The notes under the pieces are model-generated. The model had not been told where the DNA came from and did no database searches. It saw only the letters and a program-made list of their open reading frames with translations. A program made the position numbers and the translations under genes. A stretch of DNA of 28,316 bases from Mesolinea sp964536465 (lineage in GTDB: Bacteria; Chloroflexota; Anaerolineae; Anaerolineales; Anaerolineaceae): contig CAZHXQ010000017.1 in NCBI GenBank assembly GCA_964536465.1, positions 1 to 28,316 of the forward strand, given 5' to 3'. Below are positions 7,601 through 17,244 of the stretch, piece after piece. The number at the start of each line of letters is the position of its first letter. The first letter of the stretch is position 1.

Positions 7601-10600
7601 TTTTTATGGAAAAGGAACAGCAGAAAGGTCTGCACACCAAAACAAGCACCCGAGCTTTGATTACAGTTTTTTTGCTTGCAATAATCCTGATAACGGGCGG
7701 TTATTTTCGTTTCTTAAATCTCAACTGGGATGAGAATTATCATCTGCATCCGGATGAGCGCTACCTCTCGATGGTTTTGAACAGCCTTCAGCCAGTTGAG
7801 AGCGCAAGCGAATATTTCGACACCCAGAATTCGGCACTGAACCCCAATAACCACGGCTTTACCTTTTTTGTGTATGGTACTTTTCCATTGTTTTTAATCC
7901 GCTACGTCGGAGAGTGGCTCGGGCAGGTAGGTTACGACCCAATTACGCTGGTCGGCAGGCAGCTCTCAGCTTTTTTTGATCTGCTCACGGTGATTCTGGT
8001 CTTTCTGATAGGCTATAAATTGTACAACCGCTGGGTGGGCCTGCTCGCGGCGGGGCTGTATGCTTGCGCGGTGTTGCCGATTCAGCAAGCCCATTTTATG
8101 ACTGTGGATACCTTCACCAACACTTTTGGCATGCTGACTGTGCTCCCGGCGGTGATCATCCTGAGGCGAAATCTTTTGATAAATAATCAGGAAAAGCACT
8201 TCAGGTATGTTTGGTATGAAGTTTGGCCTTACTTGCTCTTTGGTCTCGGTCTGGGAATGGCCACGGCCTCGAAGATCAATGCAGTCTCTCTGGCCGTTTT
8301 ATTGCCATTAGCAGTGTTGGCGCGGCAGCTGGACAGTGGTAAAGCTGCCAAAAACATTAATCTTGGAAGAACAATCGGTCTGATTGTTTTGGCAGCAGCG
8401 GTCAGCTTCCTGACTTTTCGTTTGCTGCAGCCCTACGCTTTCGCAGGGCCAGGATTTCTTAATCTGAGTATTAACCCGGATTGGTGGAACGGCTTGAAGA
8501 CTCTGCAGGCACAGAGCACCGGTGAGGTTGACTTTCCGCCGGCCCTGCAGTGGACCCGGCGAGCCAGTACTTTTTCACTTTATAATCTGCTTGTTTGGGG
8601 AGTTGGCCTGCCCTGGGGTGTCACTTTCGTGCTCTCCTGGCTGGGAATGGCTGCAAAGATTTTCAGGCGCAAAGAGTATCTTCATTTACCTCTGTGGGTC
8701 TGGAGTTTGTTGTATTTTGCCTGGCAAGGGCTCGCCTGGGTTTCCGCCATGCGCTATCTCTTATTGCTCTACCCAATTATGGCTATCGTTGCTGCCTGGG
8801 GGCTTGAGCAGTTAGTAAGCAGCAAATCCGGGCTGAGATTCTTTAACCTGAATATCTCCAGGAAGGCAATTCAAGCGGTAGGAGTTGTCTTAAGTCTGGT
8901 GGTTTTATTGCTCACGAACAGCTGGGCTTTTGCCTTCACCCGGATTTACACCAGACCGGTCACCAGGGTAGCAGCCACAGACTGGATCTACGAAAATCTT
9001 GAGGGGCCGATCAACCTGGTAATCGAATCAGACGGACAGGAACGCAATTTTCCAGTGCAATACCGGGCGTTGAACGTGCTCAACTATGGTCAAAACCTTA
9101 CTTTACTTTACCGAGCCAGGGCCGACGGCTTTTTGACGGACCTTACCTACCCGGCTGCCCAATCGGTCTCGCCCAACAATGAGACCGTGGAATATCAGTT
9201 GCGTGTTTTGGATGTTCAAACCGGTCAGGCTCTCAGCGACCAACCTATGATCGCGCAAAACCCCATAGCTATAGATGGTCATACCCAATCAGTTTTGGCA
9301 TTTCAATTCAACCCGGCTTTGAACCTGCTTGAAGATCAGCTTTACAAATTCGAATTGACTGTGATGACGCCGGATTCCCAGTCTTACCTGAGCGGCGTGC
9401 CAGTGATGAATTTCTATTACGACGAGGGGCTGACCCGGCAGGAAGCATTGCCAAAAATCAATGAAACCATTAGCCCGGATCACGCCTATAACATGAAGGT
9501 CAACGCGCAGCCGCTGCAAGACATCCTCAGGGTAGAAATCCCTTACCTGTTGGATATGAAGCAGAGCGAGGGCCAAAAATTATTGCGCTTGACCCTGACA
9601 GCCAATACTGCAGAGGGCCCTGTCTCGCGGGTTGGCTATGCTGAAGGCGACTTCCTCGGTGATGGGTCAGTGCGCGGAGAAAGAGCCGTCTTCTACCTGG
9701 AGGAGCCTGAATCCCAGTCCGATGATCATATTCAAGATTTGGACCTGACCATCGAACTGTTGGAGGGCGATGGGCAGATCATGATTCATACGCCAGGAGT
9801 TGCTCTGGAGAGCAGCTGGGATGATGGGATTCCGCTTCCCCGACCTTCGTTGGTGGCTTACCAGGAGAACGCAGGAATCTTCCGGGGCGATCTGAACTTT
9901 GAAATGTACTGGCCGGACGACGCCAGCAAAACACAACGCTTCTATACAATTTTGAATCAGGCAGATTACATCTTTATGAGCTCTAACAGGCAGTTTGGCA
10001 CTATTCCGCGCGTGCCTGAACGCTATCCTTTGAGCACATTTTTCTACCGCGAGTTGCTGGGTTGCCCTGAGGGGCAAGAGACGGTTGATTGCTATTACCA
10101 GGCTGAACCAGGTGATTTCAATAGCAGGCTGGGCTTCGAATTAGCTGCAACTTTCACCTCTTACCCAAATTTGGGCGACTTTGAGTTCAACGATCAATAC
10201 GCGGAAGAAGCTTTTTCGGTTTATGACCATCCCAAAGTACTGATCTTCAAAAAAACCGATACATACGACAGCCAGAAAACCTGGGATTTGCTCAGTGCGG
10301 TTGACGTGAGCAAAGCAGTTTACCTGACCCCAAAACAGGCTGATAGCTATGTGGCAGGCGAAAGCGGGCCAGGTGATGGATTGATGCTTTCAGAGGAAGA
10401 CCTGCAAACCCAACAGGAAGGCGGAACCTGGGCAGAGCTATTTGACCGCGAATCTCTGTTGAATCAGCACACCTGGTTGGCTGTGAGCGTTTTTTATCTA
10501 TTTTTCTGGTTATTGGGGTTTTGTGTGTTCCCGATCGTGCGCCTGGCACTGCCAGGATTACAGGATAAAGGTTATGCTTTCGCCCGGATAATCGGGTTGC

Positions 10601-10935
10601 TGATTTTTGCTTTGGTCGTCTTCAACCTGGGCTCAGCGAAATTCGAGGTAACCCGCATGCTGCTGTGGATTGTTTTGTTGGTCATGCTGCTTGGTTCGAT
10701 AATCGTGGCCTGGCTGACAAGGCAAGACCTGTGGGAAGACATCAGAAACTTATGGCGGCAGTTTCTGCTTGAAGAAGTCTTTTTCCTACTCGCGTTTGCT
10801 TTTTTCCTTTGGATTCGCTATCAAAACCCTGACCTGTGGCATCCCTGGCGAGGCGGTGAGAAGCCGATGGATTTCAGCTATCTCAACGCGGTTATCAAGA
10901 GCAGCATCTTCCCGGCTTATGATCCCTGGTACGCT
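7597..10935 (+). CDS. GT39 + YYY fusion protein, N-terminal 1113 residues (gene cut by assembly gap)
   Basis: First part of one giant gene that continues after the N run at 10946. Residues 1-450 are a GT39-like membrane enzyme: the first outside loop has HPDERY (H51 to Y56, D53-E54 as the likely catalytic acids) and a second loop has D171 in MTVDTF, with about ten membrane segments. Residues ~450-955 are a large soluble, strand-rich outside domain with a C-x8-C pair near nt 10063-10092 (possible disulfide). Residues ~960-1060 hold three or four membrane helices. Then the Chlor_Arch_YYY (DUF2298) domain begins: NPDLWHPW, E1088-K-P-M-D1092, and YDPWYA at the gap. Start is GTG 7597 (4-nt overlap) or ATG 7606; neither has a good ribosome site. 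It probably transfers a sugar from a lipid carrier on the outer face. Confidence 0.8.
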
Positions 10936-10945
10936 NNNNNNNNNN
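10936..10945. other. Assembly gap of 10 N inside a coding region
   Basis: Ten N separate codon GCT (10933-10935) from codon GGA (10946-10948). Left side is YDPWYA and right side GYINYYYYG, both the same YYY-family motif in frames that differ only because 10 is not a multiple of 3. Alignment with DPWLSGYSISYYYFG in the next gene suggests one missing codon, so the true gap is probably about 3 nt. Confidence 0.97.
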
Positions 10946-12889
10946 GGATACATAAACTATTACTACTACGGACAGGTGCTGGTAGGACTGCCAATCAAAC
11001 TATTGGGTGTCGTGCCGGCGGTTGCTTACAACATTTTGATCTCGTTGTGGTATGCGATGCTCGTCGCGGGCGCTTTCAGCGTTGGCTGGAATTTTGGCAA
11101 GGCAGTGCTTGAAAATCGTGTCGAGGACACCAAAAAGTGGTTCGGCTGGGCATTTTGGGCTGGGCTTGCCAGCGTGGTTTTTCTGGCACTGGTAGGCAAC
11201 CTGGGTGAAATCGCTGTCATTAGCGGCGGTTTGAAAGCCCTGGGGTCAGCTGGGACCAGTTCTGCGGGAGCAAGCCTCAGCCAACAATTGGGTTGGATAC
11301 TCAGGGGAATCGGACAACTTTTCCAGGGGAAACCCCTGCCCATCGCGGCGGGAACCTGGTATTGGAACCCCAGCAGGATGATCCCGGGTGAACCAATCAC
11401 CGAGTTCCCTTTCTTTACGTTTTTGTATGCTGATTTCCATGCCCATCTGATCGCCATGCCGGTGGTTATGGCAGCAGTAGCCTGGTGTTTGTCGCTGGTT
11501 ATGCTGCTTAAGCGCGAGCCGAAGAAGCCCTCGAGCCTGTTATTAAGTATCATCATGCCTGTCCTGCTGGTTGGCGCGGTCGTTTCAGGGGCCTTACAAC
11601 CCACCAACACCTGGGATTATCTGACCTTTACCGCCCTGGCTGTGGCGGTGCTGGTGTATTTCGGTTGGCATAAATTCCCAGCTATAAATTGGCGGTTTTT
11701 GCCGGCATGGGCAAATCGATGGATCTACCCTGGCTTGAGCGCTGTGAGCCTGTTCTTGTTGAGCCGACTGCCTTATTTCAATTTTAATCGCTGGTTTTTC
11801 CCCGGCTACAATTCGGTCAGAATTTGGAATGGGCCCCGCACACCGCTGTATTCTTACCTACTGCATTGGGGGTTGATCTTATTTGTGATCGCGTGTTGGT
11901 TCGCATGGGAGACCTACCAGTGGATGGCCTGCACCCGTCTTTCAAAATTGAAGAAATATCGCAGGTATAAAGATCCGCTAATCGGATTGATGATTTTTAT
12001 CCTGGTTGGTTTCCTGGTACTGCTATTACTTAAAGTAACCGTAGCACTGGTCGCGCTGCCCTTGTGTGTGCTGGCGCTCTTTTTGCTCCTGACTTCTGAA
12101 GATGACGGCAAACGGTTGGCATATTTTATGATCGGCACGGGGCTGCTTCTGACGCTGGTGGTCGAGCTTGTTTACCTGGTGGGGGACATCGGGCGCATGA
12201 ACGTGGTCTTCAAACTCTATCATCAAGCCTGGATGCTGCTCACGCTGCCGATGGGACTTGCGGCTGTGATCCTCTGGCGCGACCTTTCAAAATGGCGACC
12301 TCGGGTACAAATCACCTATCAGATAGTCTTTTTCGTTCTGGGGTTTATCGCACTGCTTTTCCCCGCCTTGGCCACAGCAGATAAGATATCTGACCGGATG
12401 GATCCGAATGCGCCTAAGACCCTGGATGGGATGAAGTACATGCAGACTTCTGCGTTCGCAGTCAATGGCGTGGTGATGGATCTGGGGCAGGATTATCAGG
12501 CCATCCAATGGCTGCAGGACCACGTAGAAGGTTCGCCGGTCATCCTTGAAGCTCAGGCTTATGAGTATTATTGGGGCAACCGCTATACTATCTATACCGG
12601 CTTGCCGGGCGTGGTTGGCTGGAATTATCATCAGCGGCAGCAGCGGGCGATTCTGCGCGACAACGCGGTTCAGGAACGCGTCGATGAGGTCAACGCCTTT
12701 TATTTGAGTATGGACCAGCGGTTCCTGAGTGAGTATCTCGACAGGTACAATGTGGAGTATATTATCGTCGGGCAGCAGGAGCAGGCTTTTTACCCTCCGG
12801 AAGCACTGGCAAAGTTTGAGAATTTTGAGGGCACACTCTGGGATCAAGCCTACAGCGACGAAGATACCGTCATATACAGGGTCAGATAA
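10946..12889 (+). CDS. GT39 + YYY fusion protein, C-terminal 647 residues (Chlor_Arch_YYY / DUF2298 domain)
   Basis: Second part of the gene that starts at 7597; together about 1760 residues. It opens on the hallmark GYINYYYYG, then runs through about ten to twelve membrane segments. Shared family motifs are EFPFFTFLYADFHAHL (nt 11402-11449, with an H-x-H pair), NTWD (near 11610) and RMNVVFKLYHQAW (near 12195-12231). The C-terminal soluble tail has GLPGVVGWNYHQRQQR and YNVEYIIVGQQEQ, which recur in the next gene. An open frame appears to run upstream across the gap from 10769, but that stretch is a shadow of the true frame. The family has no proven function; a GT-C type sugar transferase on the outer face is an inference from topology, acidic and His motifs and the GT39 fusion. 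The stop is 3 nt before the next gene. Confidence 0.85.
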   Translation, partial: GYINYYYYGQVLVGLPIKLLGVVPAVAYNILISLWYAMLVAGAFSVGWNFGKAVLENRVEDTKKWFGWAFWAGLASVVFLALVGNLGEIAVISGGLKALGSAGTSSAGASLSQQLGWILRGIGQLFQGKPLPIAAGTWYWNPSRMIPGEPITEFPFFTFLYADFHAHLIAMPVVMAAVAWCLSLVMLLKREPKKPSSLLLSIIMPVLLVGAVVSGALQPTNTWDYLTFTALAVAVLVYFGWHKFPAINWRFLPAWANRWIYPGLSAVSLFLLSRLPYFNFNRWFFPGYNSVRIWNGPRTPLYSYLLHWGLILFVIACWFAWETYQWMACTRLSKLKKYRRYKDPLIGLMIFILVGFLVLLLLKVTVALVALPLCVLALFLLLTSEDDGKRLAYFMIGTGLLLTLVVELVYLVGDIGRMNVVFKLYHQAWMLLTLPMGLAAVILWRDLSKWRPRVQITYQIVFFVLGFIALLFPALATADKISDRMDPNAPKTLDGMKYMQTSAFAVNGVVMDLGQDYQAIQWLQDHVEGSPVILEAQAYEYYWGNRYTIYTGLPGVVGWNYHQRQQRAILRDNAVQERVDEVNAFYLSMDQRFLSEYLDRYNVEYIIVGQQEQAFYPPEALAKFENFEGTLWDQAYSDEDTVIYRVR

Positions 12890-12892
12890 AGC

Positions 12893-15532
12893 ATGATCGA
12901 CTTTTTAAAGTGGTTTTTACTTTTGGAGATACTCGGACTGATCAGTCTTCCGCTCACGTGGACGCTTTTCCAGAAGCTGCGCTCCCGGGGAGTGTATCTT
13001 TCCAAAGCGGTCGGCTTGCTGTTGTGGGGCTTTTTTTATTGGTGGTTGGCTTCAATTGGACTTTTAAGAAATGACCTGGCGAGCGCGATCACAGTTCTGC
13101 TCCTACTGCTGCTTTTCAACCTGTTTGTTACCTGGAAAATTGGTTTTCAGAAGTTGAGAGTGTGGGTTGAGGATAATCGAAGGGTTATGATCAGCACCGA
13201 GCTGGTCTTTCTATTTTCCTTTGCAATTTGGGCTGTGGTGCGAGCAGCCAATCCGGAAATAATTCACACTGAAAAGTTTATGGAAATGGCCTTCATCAAT
13301 GGCATTCTCAAATCGCCAACCATTCCACCACACGATCCATGGCTGTCTGGTTATTCTATCTCCTATTATTACTTTGGTTATCTGATCTCAACGCTGCTAA
13401 TTCGCGTCAGCGGGGTGGTTTCATCGGTTGGTTATAACCTGGTTTCCGCTTCCTGGTTTGGGCTGACAGCTGTAGGAGCCTACGGCATTGTCTGGGATTT
13501 ATTGGTAAAAAACGCAAAACCTGGAGATCAAACGGAGACCCAGGGTCGGGCCTTTTCGCTGGCAATGCTGGCTCCGCTGCTGATCCTGATCGTTTCCAAT
13601 TGGTTTGGCTTGCTGGATGTGCTGTACAGTCGCGGGTTGCTCAGCCCCGACATTTGGCAAAATCTGCAGATCCCGGCGCTGACCACCGAACCCTTCAGCC
13701 TGTCCTGGTATCCAAACCGCGGCGGGTGGTCGTGGTGGCAGGCCAGCCGAGTGGTTCAGGATTTTCGTCTGGACGGTTCGGCGATAGAAATCATCGATGA
13801 ATTTCCCTTTTTTACCTATCTGCTTGCTGATATCCATCCACATTTGCTGGGGATGCCCTTTGTCCTGTTGGCAATCGCGCAGGCTTTGAATGCACTTTTC
13901 GGAGGTTGGCAAGGTGACCTTCGTCTTTTGCATCGAAGCGTTCCGATCAACTGGAAGAACGCCGTGATGGCGGTTATCACGCTCGGCGGCATTGCTTTTC
14001 TCAACACCTGGGATTTCCCTTTCTACCTGCTGCTGATGGCTGCGGCTTTTATCTGGAAGCAAACCAGTTCGGACGGTTGGCGCGCTGAACGCATCTGGCA
14101 TCTGGTCTTTCTCTCGCTTGTCGGTGGTATTTTGAGCGTTTTGGCTTACCTGCCTTTCTACCTCAGTTTCTCTTCACAGGCAGGCGGATTGCTGCCCAGC
14201 CTTGCTTTTTTTACAAGGGGCACTTATTTGTGGATCATGTTTGGTCCGTTGCTGGTACCGATCCTCATCTGGTTGGTTTACAGGCAGGTCAAGAACAGAC
14301 GTTTTCCATCTGTCAATGCGCTACTGATGACAGCTTCGCTTTTCGGGCTTCTATTTATGGCTGGATGGGCCTTGGGCTGGGTGGCTGGAAGGTTTGGATC
14401 ACTCGACGCACTGCTTAATGGATTGCAGGGCGCGACGGACAACAGCACTTTGTTGACCGCATCACTGTTGGAACGATTTAAAGCGCCCGGCACTGCCCTG
14501 ACACTTTTTCTGGTAATTTGGCTTTCGTTTGATTATTTCATTTTCAAAGTAAAAAATTCTCAATCACCTGAGGTGCAAAGCACTGAAATTATCCAGGCTA
14601 CAACCAAGTTTAAGATCGATAGCAATGGCTTTGTATTGATGCTGGTATTACTGGGGGCGCTGCTGGTGGTCGTGCCCGAATTTGTCTATCTGCGAGACCA
14701 GTTTGGCACACGTATGAACACGATTTTTAAGTTTTACTTTCAGACCTGGATCTTATGGTCCCTGGCTGGTGCATATATAATCGCCAGATTCCTGCAGGAG
14801 GCTGAGCCACGCCATACGCGATTTTTTACTTTGGCGCTGGTTCTGGCCGGTTTGTTTGTTTTTGGGGTTTCACTTATGCAGCAAAAGGAAGCGCTTCAGA
14901 TTGCCTTTGGAAGCAACCGGCTGGATTTTATGCTCCTGCTAATTCCGGTTTTGTTCCTGGTCTGGCTGCTGCAGAGCTTGATCCAGAAGAGGTATCGGGC
15001 AGCGCTGGGGGTTATTTGTCTGGCAGGCCTTGCGGTCGGCTTGATTTACCCGGCGATTGAGCTTTGGAACAAGACCGAAGGTTTTCAGCCGCGGGATGGC
15101 TACTCGCTGGATGGAAAGCAGGATTTCTATCAGTTTTCAGCGGACGAAATGGCGGCAGCTGAGTGGCTGGCTGAAGCGCCAATCGCTATCATGGCTGAAG
15201 CTGTCTCTGAAACGGGCGGTAGTTACACGACATACAATATTATTTCAACATTTTCGGGCATGCCTACGATTCTGGGTTGGGTCGGTCATGAATCCCAGTG
15301 GCGGGGAGGTTATGAGGAAATTGGAAGCAGGCAGTCCGATCTAAGGGTGCTGTTCAGCACCTCAGACTGGAACCAGGCCAAAACCATCATCGACCTTTAT
15401 AATCTTCGTTACATTGTGGTTGGAGAACTGGAGCGCCAAACTTACCAGCTTGACGAAGCAAAATTTGTGGCGAATATGGACAAGGTTTTTGACTCAGCCA
15501 CAGTAGATATTTATGAGGTCCCAACACCATAA
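12893..15532 (+). CDS. Chlor_Arch_YYY (DUF2298) integral membrane protein, stand-alone copy
   Basis: 879-residue, very hydrophobic protein, the usual 700-900 residue size of single-domain members. Three N-terminal membrane helices lead into E127-K-F-M-E131, DPWLSG, SYYYFG (Y158-Y160, G162), EFPFFTYLLADIHPHL (H315 and H317), NTWDFP (N371 to D374) and RMNTIFKFYFQTW (R607 onward). A soluble tail has GMPTILGWVGHESQWRG and YNLRYIVVGELERQTY. Every one of these motifs has a counterpart in the fusion protein upstream, so the two are paralogs in tandem. The family is uncharacterised; a role as an outer-face sugar or lipid transferase is inferred. ATG 12893 begins 3 nt after the previous stop, with only a weak ribosome site (AGGG). 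Confidence 0.88.
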   Translation: MIDFLKWFLLLEILGLISLPLTWTLFQKLRSRGVYLSKAVGLLLWGFFYWWLASIGLLRNDLASAITVLLLLLLFNLFVTWKIGFQKLRVWVEDNRRVMISTELVFLFSFAIWAVVRAANPEIIHTEKFMEMAFINGILKSPTIPPHDPWLSGYSISYYYFGYLISTLLIRVSGVVSSVGYNLVSASWFGLTAVGAYGIVWDLLVKNAKPGDQTETQGRAFSLAMLAPLLILIVSNWFGLLDVLYSRGLLSPDIWQNLQIPALTTEPFSLSWYPNRGGWSWWQASRVVQDFRLDGSAIEIIDEFPFFTYLLADIHPHLLGMPFVLLAIAQALNALFGGWQGDLRLLHRSVPINWKNAVMAVITLGGIAFLNTWDFPFYLLLMAAAFIWKQTSSDGWRAERIWHLVFLSLVGGILSVLAYLPFYLSFSSQAGGLLPSLAFFTRGTYLWIMFGPLLVPILIWLVYRQVKNRRFPSVNALLMTASLFGLLFMAGWALGWVAGRFGSLDALLNGLQGATDNSTLLTASLLERFKAPGTALTLFLVIWLSFDYFIFKVKNSQSPEVQSTEIIQATTKFKIDSNGFVLMLVLLGALLVVVPEFVYLRDQFGTRMNTIFKFYFQTWILWSLAGAYIIARFLQEAEPRHTRFFTLALVLAGLFVFGVSLMQQKEALQIAFGSNRLDFMLLLIPVLFLVWLLQSLIQKRYRAALGVICLAGLAVGLIYPAIELWNKTEGFQPRDGYSLDGKQDFYQFSADEMAAAEWLAEAPIAIMAEAVSETGGSYTTYNIISTFSGMPTILGWVGHESQWRGGYEEIGSRQSDLRVLFSTSDWNQAKTIIDLYNLRYIVVGELERQTYQLDEAKFVANMDKVFDSATVDIYEVPTP

Positions 15533-15533
15533 A

Positions 15534-17243
15534 ATGAACAGTCGGAGAGAAAATCTAAACCAAAAAATTCAAACCACATGGCACCAGGGTTGGTCAGTCT
15601 GGTTCTTACCCGCATTCGCACTCGGGTTGGTGGTCAGGCTTGTTTTGCTCAACGAGATGGTTTACACACAAAATGAATTAACGCTGGTCAACCAGGCACT
15701 TCAGGTCTCGCAGAGGTTGAGCCATGCCACCAGCTCGGTGCCGGCCTATACCGGCCTGACGGGGTTTTTGTTCTTCCTCTTCGGTGCCACGGATTTCCTC
15801 GCCCGATTGGTTCCTGCCCTGGTTGGCGCGTCAATTGTGCTGCTGCCATTGGTCTGGAGGGAGCGGTTGGGGCATAAAACAGCCATAATCCTGGCTTTCG
15901 CTCTGGCCTTTGATCCTACCTTTTTGCTCTTTTCCAGATCGATCCATGGCGGAATTTTCGCGCTGACTGGTTTGTTATGGGAATTCACCTTCCTGAAAAA
16001 GAACAAGCCAGGGCTGGCCGGGTTGTCGTTGGCTGTCGCTATACTTGGGGGAGCACCTTTCTGGGCTTTCCTGGTTATTATCATGCTTACCTGGCTGCTC
16101 GCGAGGATTATACAACCTGAGGCGGTGGATGAGCTGCTGCGATTTCAAATTTTTAGAGAGAGGTCTGGTTGGATTAATTATGTTGTCGGTTTCGCTGTCA
16201 GCAGTGGTCTGATCCTGACCAGCTTTTTGCTCGACCCGGCAGGGATTGGAGCAGTGGCCAGTGGCCTCGTCAGTTTCTTCCATATGTTGAGCAGTGGCTA
16301 TGAAAAGCCGCTCTATCATCTGATTTATCTGCTCGTTGCGCGTAGCCACCTACCGATTGTGCTTTTCTCCATCGCCTTCATTAGACTTAGGTCGACAAAA
16401 ATACAAAGTTGGTACAGGGTGGGCGGGCTTTCGATGTTAATCTCTCTGCTGATTGGCCTGGTCCTCTCCAGGGAGAGTTTTGAAATTCTGTTATGGCCGG
16501 TTCTTCTGGCCTGGACCGGTGGTGCTTTCTGGTTAGGAAGATGGCAACCAGCCTGGGGCGAATCCGGGTTAACCACCGTGTTATTGATGGGCTTCGTGTT
16601 TGGGATCCTGATCTTCCTTTCGCTAAACCTCAAAAACCTGGGGGAACAAATTGTAGGAACACCGCAGTTCTGGAACGTTTTTCTTTTGATTGTTGCTGGG
16701 GTGATAGTTGTTCTAATTGGCTGGTGGTTGGTGCGGTTTGGCTGGCCGTCAGGCATTGGCAGCCAGGCGTTTTTGTTGGTGGCACTTCTCTTCCTGGCTG
16801 TAACCAGCCTGGGAAGCAGTTTGCGCAGCCTTTCATCTGGGCAGCAACTTCGGTCACTGGAATACCTGGATAACAGAGTCACGCTCCCAAACAATGATAT
16901 CGAAGTCATCCTGGCTGATTTCGCGCTAACCGGTAATAGCCTGCACACTCTCGGTGGCTACGCTTTGGTGGACGTGCCAAATGATTTTGGCTGGTATCTG
17001 AGGGGTTTTTTAACGGAACGAAACCATCAAGAGAAGAGCCTTATTTTAAGCAGCCACGGTTTCTTGTCAAAGCAGAGCGACGAATTCAGAGGGCTGAACG
17101 TCGTGCTGGAAAGATCAGTTGACTGGCAGAGGAACGCGGGAACCACTTACCTTCAGTCCATAGCGGGGAGGAACCCGACTTTTGTGGACCAAAAAGGCGT
17201 TTTGTGGGTTCGGACTAATTTATTTACAGGAGCATCCCAATAA
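15534..17243 (+). CDS. GT39/Agl23-like membrane protein with degenerate active-site loop
   Basis: 569-residue membrane protein with about eleven hydrophobic segments and a soluble C-terminal tail of about 130 residues (from near residue 438). The region FLFGATDFLARLVPALVGA followed by LPLVWRERLG closely resembles TIGR03663 (Agl23-like) and GT39 proteins. In those families the first outside loop normally carries an Asp-Glu pair; here it reads YTQNELTLVNQ with only N47-E48, and the usual HGP motif is replaced by VPAYTG. It may therefore be a regulatory, accessory or altered-specificity member. An in-frame ATG at 15513 would overlap the upstream gene by 20 nt; ATG 15534, one base after the stop, fits the pattern of this operon better. 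The stop is one base before cmk. Confidence 0.72.
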   Translation: MNSRRENLNQKIQTTWHQGWSVWFLPAFALGLVVRLVLLNEMVYTQNELTLVNQALQVSQRLSHATSSVPAYTGLTGFLFFLFGATDFLARLVPALVGASIVLLPLVWRERLGHKTAIILAFALAFDPTFLLFSRSIHGGIFALTGLLWEFTFLKKNKPGLAGLSLAVAILGGAPFWAFLVIIMLTWLLARIIQPEAVDELLRFQIFRERSGWINYVVGFAVSSGLILTSFLLDPAGIGAVASGLVSFFHMLSSGYEKPLYHLIYLLVARSHLPIVLFSIAFIRLRSTKIQSWYRVGGLSMLISLLIGLVLSRESFEILLWPVLLAWTGGAFWLGRWQPAWGESGLTTVLLMGFVFGILIFLSLNLKNLGEQIVGTPQFWNVFLLIVAGVIVVLIGWWLVRFGWPSGIGSQAFLLVALLFLAVTSLGSSLRSLSSGQQLRSLEYLDNRVTLPNNDIEVILADFALTGNSLHTLGGYALVDVPNDFGWYLRGFLTERNHQEKSLILSSHGFLSKQSDEFRGLNVVLERSVDWQRNAGTTYLQSIAGRNPTFVDQKGVLWVRTNLFTGASQ

Positions 17244-17244
17244 A

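Noticed and set aside
10769..10945. Apparent upstream extension of the post-gap reading frame, starting at 10769
   Set aside because: It runs out of frame with the strongly supported GT39-YYY frame and only joins it because the gap was written as 10 N.
10955..10972. TAC repeat next to the gap as a microsatellite
   Set aside because: It is the codon run for the conserved YYYYG motif, also present as YYYFG in the paralog.
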